Positions 7,643 through 15,629 of a stretch of 64,000 nucleotides of DNA are shown piece after piece. The position numbers were made by a program, and so were the translations under genes. Source of the DNA: Phytophthora colocasiae (taxonomy: Eukaryota; Oomycota; Peronosporomycetes; Peronosporales; Peronosporaceae); the NCBI GenBank assembly GCA_018806915.1, contig JAGKQI010000052.1, positions 1,798,001 through 1,862,000 on the forward strand. Direction: 5' to 3'. How positions within the stretch are numbered: the stretch's first letter is position 1; each line of letters begins with the position of its first letter. The notes below the pieces were generated by a model, which was not told where the DNA came from, made no database searches, and worked only from the letters and a program-made list of their open reading frames with translations.

Positions 7643-8816
7643 GCAAGTCGATCGTGTAGGCAGCGCCGTGCCTACTCAGGACCTTGAAGGGTCCAATGAA
7701 GCGATGCTTCAACTTGTTGCTCACCGTGGAGCTAACAGTGTTAAGAGGTAGGTTCCTAGTGTCGAGTTGCACTAAGTCCCCCACATTAAATACACTTAAG
7801 TTTCCTCTCCCATGTTGGTCTGAGTACTCCTTTTGCTTGTCCTGTGCGAGTGCCATTGCATCTCGCACCCGGCTGATCACATTCAGCCTGTTGCCGACAA
7901 ATGTCGTCAACTTCTTCCGCAGTGCGGCTGGTTCCACACCGGAAACCTGGGAGGAAAGCTCTTTCCGAGCCTCTCCCCCACTTACTCTCGAAGCCGCGGT
8001 GCCCCCACCCAGTGTGAGCGGCACCTGGGGGTTCCGAAGCCCATTCAAGTAGAACGGCGTGAACCCCGTTGACGCGTGTACCGCGTTGTTGAGTGCAAAC
8101 TCAACGATAGGCAGCTGCGCTGACCAAGAGCGCGGCGCCTCAGCGCAAACACTGCGCAGCACGTCCTCAACCACTCGGTTGACGCGCTCAGTCTGACCAT
8201 CGGTCTGCGGATGGTCCGCTGTTGACATCGTCAACCGTGTTCCAAGCAATTGGAACAGCGTTTTCCAAAACGCAGCGGTAAACCGCGGGTCGCGGTCAGA
8301 GACAACAGTCTCAGGCAACCCGTGATAGCGGAAGACGCTATCAAGGAACAACTTCGCAGTTTGTTCCCCGGTAATGGTCTCAGAGACCGGAGCAAGATGC
8401 ACCATCTTGCTCAACCGGCATACAAACACCACAATGCCGGTGTTCTTCTGGTCATCGGCCGGAAGGCCGAAGACAAAGTCGAGACTCATCGACTTCCAGC
8501 AGTCCAGTGGGACTGGCAGGCTCTGCAGCGGAGCCGACGCGTGCCCCGCAGGCTTCACGCGCTGACATGTTTCACATGTCTTGATGTACTTGGCCACCCA
8601 CTTGTACATGTGGGCCCACCAAAACATCAGAGAGACCCCATGATAGGTCTTCTCTCGGCCCAAGTGGCCACTCGAAGGCACATCGTGTGCCTCGTGAAGT
8701 ATATCATACTTCAGATCCTCGTCGTTCGGAACAACGACCCGCGGAGGATCCCCGGGCTCCACCCGATAGTGGAGCAGGAGCGGTGGAGCCGTGCCCGCTG
8801 TCGAGGCGTAAGCCAT
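6798..8816 (-). CDS. gypsy-1 integrase with C-terminal chromodomain
   Basis: An open stretch of about 672 codons with no true ATG start; it is the 3' part of pol separated by a frameshift near 8800. It shows the HHCC zinc region (SSGHLGREKTY, TCETCQRVKP), the integrase core with Asp in SLDFVFGLP, Asp in VSDRDPRF and Glu in QTERVNRV, then a GPF/Y-like segment (RFIGPFKVL). A long disordered linker follows, and a chromodomain near the end (HYHVERVL, KWRGYPASQSTWEP). The chromodomain places it among chromoviruses, which target histone-marked chromatin. The linker and chromodomain overlap the antisense frame. Confidence 0.88.
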   Translation of the reverse strand: MAYASTAGTAPPLLLHYRVEPGDPPRVVVPNDEDLKYDILHEAHDVPSSGHLGREKTYHGVSLMFWWAHMYKWVAKYIKTCETCQRVKPAGHASAPLQSLPVPLDCWKSMSLDFVFGLPADDQKNTGIVVFVCRLSKMVHLAPVSETITGEQTAKLFLDSVFRYHGLPETVVSDRDPRFTAAFWKTLFQLLGTRLTMSTADHPQTDGQTERVNRVVEDVLRSVCAEAPRSWSAQLPIVEFALNNAVHASTGFTPFYLNGLRNPQVPLTLGGGTAASRVSGGEARKELSSQVSGVEPAALRKKLTTFVGNRLNVISRVRDAMALAQDKQKEYSDQHGRGNLSVFNVGDLVQLDTRNLPLNTVSSTVSNKLKHRFIGPFKVLSRHGAAYTIDLPKSMTTHPTFYVGRLKRYHDPQGHAAPQEVEGGREEESEPPRREVERQAQSAPGNREFGDSQGRSRTPVEGTSGVDTPRGQASRPLGASRATTGSTRTVATPGETSSPEGRRPLDEGSQVPAKRHYGLHDHEDPASRDAGLPVGARHQVGRLQRQPGRQHQDQERPQARGHALGGGGSPPVAEQQVGQEAQSKASEFPTSGTARKSSRARPPPALLDRNGERHYHVERVLQERRRGGKRQLRVKWRGYPASQSTWEPIERLQVDCPKAVACWEEARRQPRK

Positions 8817-9709
8817 TCGACCTTGGCATCCGTGCCAGCGGACAAATACCGCACAATAGGGGCGAGGGCGTCATCGTCCTGATACGCCAAGCGTATTCGA
8901 TCGTAAAGATCCGTCGTGGCCCGACTAATATGAGCGAACTCATAGTCGGGCCTGCGCGACAAAGCGTCGGCAAGCGTGTTGAGCTTGCCAGGCTTGTATT
9001 CAACGCGGAAGTTATACTCCGCGAAGAATGACAGCCAACGCGCCATCCGCTGCGATAAGTGCGGCGTATGGATGGCTGTCCGCAAGGACGCGTGGTCCGT
9101 ATAGACCACAAAGGGCCTTGAGCCCAGAAGATGCACCCTGAACTTGACAAGGGCATACTTCATCGACAAGAGTTCCTTGTCGTGAACGGGATAATTCCGT
9201 TCGGCAGCCTTCAGCTGCCTGGACTGGAACGAGATCACCCTATCTCGTCCCTCATCGTCCTGTTGCAATAGCGCACAGCCAATTGCATAGTCGGAAGCGT
9301 CACAGACAACGCTAAACGACTTGGCATCGTCCGGCAACGCCAGGACGGGCGCGCATTGCAAGCTCGCCTTGATGCTATCAAAAGCATCCTGGTGCTGGCG
9401 CTCCCAGCACCACTCGGCCTCCTTCTTCAGAAGGTCCGACAAAGGCTTTGCGAGTCCCGCGTAGCCAGCACTGTACTTGTGCAAGTAGTTGGCTAAGCCC
9501 AACCACTTCCTCAGGTCCTTCTGTGACCGAGGAACAGGCCATGCCGCAATGGCTTTGACCTTGTCAGGATCCGCTCGGACCCCGACGCTGCTGACGAAGC
9601 AGCCGAGGACCTTAATCTCCTCAGCTGCGAAGACGCACTTGTCGATGTTGGCATAGAGCTTGTTAGCTCTCATGACCTCAAACACTCGACGGAGGTGCTC
9701 TCGATGCAC
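8711..9709 (-). CDS. gypsy-1 reverse transcriptase C-terminus and RNase H
   Basis: This segment encodes the RT thumb (FVSSVGVRADPDKVKAI, WLGLANYLHKYS) and the RNase H domain (VVCDASDYAIGCALLQQDD, VYTDHASLRTA, LADALSRRPDYE). It is separated from the RT catalytic segment by a one-base frameshift near 9720: homologous codons continue in another frame at KTAIEVH. A second frameshift near 8800 separates it from integrase. It is part of a single ancestral pol. Confidence 0.85.
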   Translation of the reverse strand: MHREHLRRVFEVMRANKLYANIDKCVFAAEEIKVLGCFVSSVGVRADPDKVKAIAAWPVPRSQKDLRKWLGLANYLHKYSAGYAGLAKPLSDLLKKEAEWCWERQHQDAFDSIKASLQCAPVLALPDDAKSFSVVCDASDYAIGCALLQQDDEGRDRVISFQSRQLKAAERNYPVHDKELLSMKYALVKFRVHLLGSRPFVVYTDHASLRTAIHTPHLSQRMARWLSFFAEYNFRVEYKPGKLNTLADALSRRPDYEFAHISRATTDLYDRIRLAYQDDDALAPIVRYLSAGTDAKVEWLTPRQRARLHRSCSTIGWSPGILRGSLFRTTRI

Positions 9710-9711
9710 CT

Positions 9712-10242
9712 CTATAGCCGTCTTGCCTCCTCGGCACGGCTATGGACGAATATATCGTCAAAGTACGTCTGCGTGAACGCACGCAAAGGTCTAAACAACT
9801 GTGTGACCAAGCGATTGAAGGTCGCTGGTGCGTTGGATAGACCTTGTGGCATTACCAGCCACTCCCAGAGCATACCGCTCGGCGTGCTCACGGCCGTGAG
9901 CGGGATATCACACTCCCGCATCAGGATCTGGTAGTATCCATCCACCAGATCCAGCGCGCTATACAGCGTGCAGCCGGCCATGTTGTTCAACAACACATCC
10001 TTGCGAGGGATCGGCGTCTGTGCTGGCACAGTCGCGCTGTTCAGCTTATTGTAAGCATGAACCAGACGCCACTTCCCGTTCGGCTTGCGAACGCAGAAGG
10101 TTGGCGTCGAGTGCGGGGACTTCGATTCCCGCACCATTCCCGCTTTCGCCTTAGCGGCGAAGAACGCGTCAATGACGTCGCTCTGCTCTCGGGGCAGGGG
10201 CCATTGACGCGTGACACAATACTGTGCCTGGCACGAGATCAA
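9712..10242 (-). CDS. gypsy-1 reverse transcriptase catalytic segment
   Basis: Contains RT fingers and palm: YCVTRQWPLP, FCVRKPNGKWRLVH, SALDLVDGYYQI, MPQGLSNAPATFNRL and the active-site motif TYFDDIFVHS, where FDD replaces the more common YDD/LDD. Frameshifts occur at both ends: around 10240-10260 two indels separate it from protease, and near 9720 one separates it from RNase H. The enzyme cannot be made as one polyprotein from this copy. Confidence 0.87.
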   Translation of the reverse strand: MISCQAQYCVTRQWPLPREQSDVIDAFFAAKAKAGMVRESKSPHSTPTFCVRKPNGKWRLVHAYNKLNSATVPAQTPIPRKDVLLNNMAGCTLYSALDLVDGYYQILMRECDIPLTAVSTPSGMLWEWLVMPQGLSNAPATFNRLVTQLFRPLRAFTQTYFDDIFVHSRAEEARRL

Positions 10243-11717
10243 TCTCGTGCCTGATCCTCGGTCTGGTGGGAGCTTTGAGGTGGGTCCTTGGACACCACGT
10301 CCTCAAACTCCTTCACTAAAGGATACAGCGGATCCTTTGGATTCTTCAGAATCTCGGAGCCCGTGCGCGACGCACGTTGCTTCCGGAACTCCTCCAGGAC
10401 GTCTTCGTCCATCACTGAGGAGGAGTTCAACTCCTCTGGAGTGGGCTCCGGCCTAAGGAGAACCATCTCCGATATCTCCCCGGCCTTCAACTCGGCCAGG
10501 AAGTCCTCCATCGCGACTTCCTCGAGGTTCAATAGCTCTGATACCTCAGGCAGGGGTGCCAACTCGATGGCCCCCGCCTTCACGCGATGCCCGGTCACGC
10601 CGTCGAAGATGTGATAGCATTCTTCGACCGACTGTGACCTAGGAGCCTTTAGCTCCTGTCCCAAGTCCTCGTGGACTTCTTCGGGATGGTATTCTACCAA
10701 CCCCGGCTTACGACCATGGCGTGGGGTTAACTTACCCACGCCAGGTGATGCCACTACGATGGCATCACGAGCCCTCATGGCTCCGTGCGGAACTGCGTTA
10801 CCCGCATCGGAAGCACCCTTGGTGTCTTCCTGATCAGTTATGGTCTGAGCGACCTTGCGTGGAACTACTTCTCTAACGCCTGGTGATGCCACTACTTCGG
10901 CATCACGAGCCCTCGTGGCTCCATGCGGAACTCTGTTACCCGCATCAGTTATGGTCTGAGCGACCTGGCGTCGAACTACTTCTCGTACGCCTGGCGATGC
11001 CACTACTTCGGCATCGCGAGCCATCTTGGCTTCCTGCGGAACTCTTTGATCCGCTTGTGGACCTAAGTTACCCACCTGGTTAGTGCTCTCGGGCACTACC
11101 ACAGTCGCAGCCTGTACGGCGCTGCGACTTCGTGCGTGGGGCCCTGCTATCGTTGCAGACCCACACGTAGGGCAAGGGCCTCCGCCCGTTGCCCCGGCCA
11201 TCCATGGCCCACGATCACTTCTCGTGTGGGGCGATGTAGCACCGACTACACCAGCCCCCAAATACTCCTCGGACGCTGCCGCGTCCTGGCGGTTCCAGCG
11301 AACGCCCTTAGTCCTGACAGAGGTGGGAACATGACTCACCAAAGCTCTGTCAGAGACTGCAGGCCGGCTAGCCCCAATGGCTTTGCCGCGCCAATCGATC
11401 CAGGGCTCGTGCTTCTCAAGCCACGGCATCCCTAGGATCAAGTCGTACTTGTCCATCTCGAGGACAATGAACGACTCCACGCTGTCGAAGTCCTCAAACT
11501 TCACAGCCAGGTCCACCTGGACCTTTGGTACTTCCACCACCGTACCATCGGCTAGTCGTACGGCGACTAGCCCACTTCCCTTGCTCTCACGTAGAGCGTC
11601 CTCAAACTTGCCGCGATTCCTTGCGACAGTTTGTCGGCGAGCAAATTTCTTGCTCGCCCCAGAGTCTATCAAGACTCTAAAGGGGTTGTTAAACCCCCGT
11701 ACACTCGCGTGTACCAC
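10239..11717 (-). CDS. gypsy-1 protease and repeat-containing spacer
   Basis: The N-terminal 100 residues are a retropepsin, with the active-site motif VLIDSGASKKF and the flap/hydrophobic segment VESFIVLEMDKYDLILGMPW. The following 280 residues are a low-complexity spacer containing three imperfect tandem repeats around PHGATRARDAEVVASPGV. The C-terminus is acidic (PEPTPEELNSSSV) and leads towards RT. It overlaps the end of gag by 29 bp in another frame. Confidence 0.8.
   Translation of the reverse strand: MVHASVRGFNNPFRVLIDSGASKKFARRQTVARNRGKFEDALRESKGSGLVAVRLADGTVVEVPKVQVDLAVKFEDFDSVESFIVLEMDKYDLILGMPWLEKHEPWIDWRGKAIGASRPAVSDRALVSHVPTSVRTKGVRWNRQDAAASEEYLGAGVVGATSPHTRSDRGPWMAGATGGGPCPTCGSATIAGPHARSRSAVQAATVVVPESTNQVGNLGPQADQRVPQEAKMARDAEVVASPGVREVVRRQVAQTITDAGNRVPHGATRARDAEVVASPGVREVVPRKVAQTITDQEDTKGASDAGNAVPHGAMRARDAIVVASPGVGKLTPRHGRKPGLVEYHPEEVHEDLGQELKAPRSQSVEECYHIFDGVTGHRVKAGAIELAPLPEVSELLNLEEVAMEDFLAELKAGEISEMVLLRPEPTPEELNSSSVMDEDVLEEFRKQRASRTGSEILKNPKDPLYPLVKEFEDVVSKDPPQSSHQTEDQARD
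10735..11060 (-). repeat. Coding minisatellite in gypsy-1 protease-RT spacer
   Basis: Three imperfect units of roughly 105-130 bp start near 10740, 10876 and 10990. All contain GATGCCACTAC.TCGGCATC and the following CGAGCC segment on the plus strand. They encode a repeating RDAEVVASPGV peptide. Confidence 0.75.
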
Positions 11718-12849
11718 CAGCAGCCCACCGCTGCCCTTCTCCGCTTTGAGAGTCCCAAGACTCTCTGGGGCTAAGTCTCCACTGCGTATGCCTCCCGCAC
11801 CACCCGCATGGGGACTTAGTGTTTCCCCAGTAGGGCGCCCCGCCCCTACTGGTCCCCGGAGTTCCCCTGACTCTTGGGCGCCGGCTTCTTCCAGCGGCCC
11901 TTAGAGCCTTGAGGCTTGGAAGACCTCTTCCATTGCCCCCAGAGGGGCAGACACGTGCGAAGTGTCCGAAACGCCCGCACTCGAAACAGCGGATGCGTTT
12001 CTGCTCGGCGAGCCCCAAGTCCATAGGGGCTGGTCCCGATCCTGCTCCATTCCCAGGAGCACTGGCCGACGCCGTCGTCGGCCCGCTGTGGCCTTGCCAC
12101 GCAGAGGCAGGAGTCTGAGCCTGTGTATGGCTGTACTCCTCCTGGAGCGCGACTTGAATCGCCTCCTCCATCGTGTTGACCTGCACGCGGAACAGTTGCG
12201 TGCGGGCCGGGCTTACTCTTAAGCCGTCCATGAACACAGTTACTTGGATGTGTTCAGGTAGGGGGTTCCCTACCAGAGATGCCGCGAGAACGCGCATCTC
12301 TTGGATGTACTCGTGCAGGTCACGTTTCCCTTGCTTGCAGGCTAGGAAGCGTGACCGCTGGCGATACTCATAGTTCGCCGGGAGGAATGCGGCCCGAAGC
12401 TGTTCGCACAGCTGGGCCCAGGATGTAAAACATCCAGGCGACGTCGCTTCGCGCGTGTACGCCCATGTCTTCGCTCGACCCCCGAGGTTAGACAGCGCGA
12501 AAGCGACCCGAAGTCGCTCCACCGAGATGAGAGCCGCCTCCACGGCGAGCTCAACTTCTCGGATCCAGAAGTGAAGGTTTTCACCTTCTTTCCCTTCATA
12601 GGGAAGAACCTTGAGTCTTAAAGGATTGGGTTGAACCGGCCTCGGTTCAACCACAGGAGCCTCAAAGGTTCCTCGAACGTGCTCAATGAGCCCACGTTCG
12701 TACATGTCGAACGCCGCCACGCGTTCGACCTGCTCGGCCGGCGTCGCCGCCGCCAAGCTTCGGAAGGCATCCATCCCAAAGATGCCCGCCATCTTCCGGA
12801 CCGACTCAAACTGAGAGTCGGTCAAGTGAGGAAACTCACTTCGATCCAT
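11689..12849 (-). CDS. gypsy-1 Gag
   Basis: ATG 12849 is the first true start. It has a retrotransposon capsid-like domain (FWIREVELAVEAALI, LSNLGGRAKTWAY, RQRSRFLACKQGKRDLHEY) followed by a CCHC zinc knuckle (CFECGRFGHFARVC). The tail after the knuckle is Gly/Arg-rich and leaves the frame just before the protease. Gag assembles the particle and packages element RNA. It is intact over its length in this copy. Confidence 0.88.
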   Translation of the reverse strand: MDRSEFPHLTDSQFESVRKMAGIFGMDAFRSLAAATPAEQVERVAAFDMYERGLIEHVRGTFEAPVVEPRPVQPNPLRLKVLPYEGKEGENLHFWIREVELAVEAALISVERLRVAFALSNLGGRAKTWAYTREATSPGCFTSWAQLCEQLRAAFLPANYEYRQRSRFLACKQGKRDLHEYIQEMRVLAASLVGNPLPEHIQVTVFMDGLRVSPARTQLFRVQVNTMEEAIQVALQEEYSHTQAQTPASAWQGHSGPTTASASAPGNGAGSGPAPMDLGLAEQKRIRCFECGRFGHFARVCPSGGNGRGLPSLKALRAAGRSRRPRVRGTPGTSRGGAPYWGNTKSPCGWCGRHTQWRLSPRESWDSQSGEGQRWAAGGTRECTGV

Positions 12850-12913
12850 GGTGGCCAACTACTTCTGGCCACAGAGGATTCAGGTAATCAATCTACCCGC
12901 GTAGGCGTAGGAT

Positions 12914-12931
12914 TGACTACGAGTGCTACCA
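12914..12931 (-). promoter_or_regulatory. gypsy-1 primer-binding site
   Basis: Two bases inside the 5' LTR the minus strand reads TGGTAGCACTCGTAGTC. TGGTAGC matches the start of many initiator-Met primer sites. The same site with one change (TGGTAGCACTTGTAGTC) is used by gypsy-2. I cannot confirm the primer tRNA. Confidence 0.7.
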
Positions 12932-12933
12932 AG

Positions 12934-13248
12934 TGTGACGGGGTCACACAGCACTTCACACAGAGGAAGGCTTGGAGTATACAAACTCCTAGTGAACGGC
13001 AGTTCACTCGGTCCCCAAAGACTTGGGGAGACTAACTAAAGATTAGGTAGATTTAAGACTGAATATATTATAGATACTTGTTAGCTTGGCCTGCAATACA
13101 AACTAAAAGATATCTATAGTGTAACCTATATAGAAGGTGATAGGTGGCTGCGGAGCCATCTGCCACGTGTCACCATGATGTGTGACACACCAAATGTATC
13201 CACTTCGGAAGAGTGACTAAAGTCACTCTTCAATGTAACCCCGTTACA
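12934..13248 (-). repeat. gypsy-1 5' LTR
   Basis: Near-identical to 4960-5275 (three differences). It starts, in the element's sense, with TGTAACGGGGTTACA and ends with GTGACCCCGTCACA. Confidence 0.92.
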
Positions 13249-13340
13249 CTCAAAGCGCTGAATGGATATGCTTTACGTTTCAGGGGCGTCTATTGAACGC
13301 TTAACGCCTCATTCACCGCCGGTCGAATGCACAAAACAAG

Positions 13341-15034
13341 TTACGAGAGCTTGAGGTATCCGGTCCTGATCAAGTAACGCATTGACCAGCCCGTGCGCTT
13401 GATCGACTCGTCCGAGTGACGCCACGACCAAAAAGCCCAGCCACCAGATATGCGTTGTAGTAGGCAAGTTGTTTCCTCCCCAACTCCCGGAAGTTGTCCA
13501 GATTCTGGAAGATACCAGTCTGGTCTGGTGGTCCTCCCATACACCATTCCCCCAGGAAGAGACGGTTGTTGGTAGGTGCTGCCTTGAGGTGCGTCCGGTC
13601 GTATGAATCGATTTCTGCCAGAATCTGCTGCTCCGTTTTACCAGCGTAACCCCAGATGAAGTAGGCGTGGATCGCGTTCCAAACGTTAACATACTGCGGA
13701 GCCCCGATCATTCCGTATAAATGGTCGGCGTCCTGTTCACTAAGGAACGGACTCACCATTAGAATGCACATGTTCCCCGTCGCCCGGATCTGTCGATACG
13801 CCTGGATGTAATAGTTCTGTAGGACAGCTCGGTCCACTGGTGGGTTTGGCTCATTCATTAAGGCCATCCCTAGGAACGCTGGGCTGTTCCTGTACCTTTC
13901 ACCGAGGAACGTTGCGACTTTCAATGAGTTGTCAATGTTGGTTTGCGAGCTACTCCACCCGACAGTACCAACAGTAACCGGAGAGCTGTGCTCAAAGCCG
14001 TTCTGACTGCCTTGGTGAGCATGAAGGCTAATGATGACAGCGAGGTTGTACTTGACCCCCCACGTGTTGATCAAAGAGTCGAGGTACTTGAGTCCTCCAG
14101 GGGCATACATATCTGCTTCCGTGCCGGGTGAAGTAGTCGCGTCTCGGATGATCCAGTGACCCACAGGCACACGAACAGTGTTAAGAACACCTGTAGCTGC
14201 AATCTCCTTGATATCCGCTTCAGTGATCCACGTTTGCCGATGCCTCTCGAACGCCGCAGTACCTCTAGTTTTGCCCAGGTACTTCATGACGTTGTATTCT
14301 CCTTGCCAAGCCGTAGCAGAGGGAACTCCAGTCCACAACGAAGAGTCCCAGGACATCCAGTACTCGCTCACCAGCCACCCTCCCAGGTTAACAGCTCTGG
14401 ACTTGGCAGCCCCACTGCGGATTTTGGCTTGGATATGATTCGAGGCCGAGCTGGAAGTCACAGAAGAAGAAATTGCACCAGCGTTTGTGGTTCTTGTACC
14501 GGTCCCCGACTTGAGGTAGCAGTGAGATCCAGTGACCGAATATGGACTCCCCGGATGTAAACTAAGCTGTCGTAAGTAGATATTACATCGCTAGCGAAAC
14601 GATAGGTCCACTAAGCAGTTAATCAACTTCTTCTTCTTCTTCTTGAGGTAGCAGTGAGGTCTGCCATCCCATCCGACGTTCACAAACGTGAAGGCTACAC
14701 AACCAGCAGTTGACGAGCATCGGTTGCAGCAGTCCTCCGGCAGCGTTAAACCAGTAATGTCACCGTTCACGAGGTCATTGCCCCAATAGTCAAAACCGAC
14801 TTCAGGGGTACTGCACCGGGGAAATGTTGGGCGGCACTGGTAGTAACTTGGATTCCACGGCTGACAGTACTGGCCAGTCGGACAGCAGTTCGGCCCGACC
14901 TGGGCGTTGCCGCACTGTTGACCAGCAGCGGCACAAGGCTCGGCTACTTCTGTTGAAGCAGTAACCTCAGGTGTCAAGTTGAGTGAGGTGGTGGCTGCTG
15001 CGGCGAAGAACAGTAAGGACCCTTTCCAAGTCAT
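13341..15034 (-). pseudogene. Secreted GH5 exo-1,3-beta-glucanase B (near-complete, disrupted)
   Basis: From ATG 15034: signal peptide (about 20-27 residues), CBM1-like module (CCPTGQYCQPWN, YYQC), one PAN module (LPEDCCNRC, GCVAFTFVN), a Ser/Thr linker, then a full GH5 domain with VNLGGWLVSEYWMSWD, the acid/base Glu in ALMNEPNP and the nucleophile Glu in FLGEWCMG. Two oddities are present. Between the PAN module and the linker (about 14515-14650) lies some 130 bp with stops, flanked by the 17-bp repeat CTCACTGCTACCTCAAG and containing an (AAG)6 run; it could be an insertion or an atypical intron. A one-base frameshift near 13460 separates the last 35 or so residues (AFWSWRHSDESIK) from the main frame. 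It acts on beta-1,3-glucan outside the cell. Confidence 0.85.
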
Positions 15035-15629
15035 TGTCGACGCTGAGGTAAACTCTTCACACGTTAAGCAAAAGTGAAAGTGAGCGCGCTGGGGCATTCG
15101 ACAAAACTTTGTGCATCCACGTTTAACGACAGGCGCTGCTATTAATAACCCCATGCGACTGAAACGATCTTGTTAAACGGTGAACGTCTCTGCATGCATT
15201 CACACCTACAGCAAATACGGGTGATATAGAGATGCAGAAGGATCCGCTTCGCCGGGTACCTGTAACGAGTGGCAGTTTGAATTGGATAGAGCCTGTTGCC
15301 CTCGGTAGCTCGCTACAACTTTTTATCAAGAAAACTGTAACGTCAGTTGCAATTAACTTTACTAAGGCAACAAGATACTTGATTTGCATGTACTACTGCT
15401 ACGACCACCTTCCCAGCCAGCTCGTGGTTTCAACGGTGGCAATACATTACGAAATACACCAGGCAATCGCGTGTTGATCAGAGCTAACCGTAGCCAGGTC
15501 CAACACCTGCCTATGACCAGTTGAACGGTGGCCAACACCTCCACATCGACCGTGTGTATTTCTGCCTTGGTCTAGTCGGTCTAGTCCCCAAGAGCTGCCA
15601 TATTCCCCCGGGGTCTATAATACACTCAC
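15035..15629. other. Intergenic, no gene seen
   Basis: About 600 bp between the start of glucanase B and the stop of the ABCF gene. Only short spurious frames are present. It should contain the promoter of gene B (minus) and the 3' end of the ABCF gene, but no motif is clear enough to annotate. Confidence 0.5.

Larger units (their letters stand above)
4960..13248 (-). mobile_element. Ty3/gypsy chromovirus LTR retrotransposon (gypsy-1)
   Basis: An 8.29-kb element with 316/315-bp LTRs, read on the minus strand in the order gag, protease, RT, RNase H, integrase, chromodomain. The LTRs differ at three sites only (one G indel, two transitions), implying recent insertion, yet pol carries several frameshifts. 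No matching target duplication is visible: TAAAA lies before 4960 and CTCAA after 13248. That suggests post-insertion change or inter-element recombination. It lies between two tandem GH5 genes. A long open frame on the opposite strand starts just inside the left (3') LTR. Confidence 0.92.

Noticed and set aside
4955..13253. Target duplication for gypsy-1
   Set aside because: Flanks TAAAA and CTCAA do not match; a weak CTAAAA/CTCAAA similarity is not enough to call.
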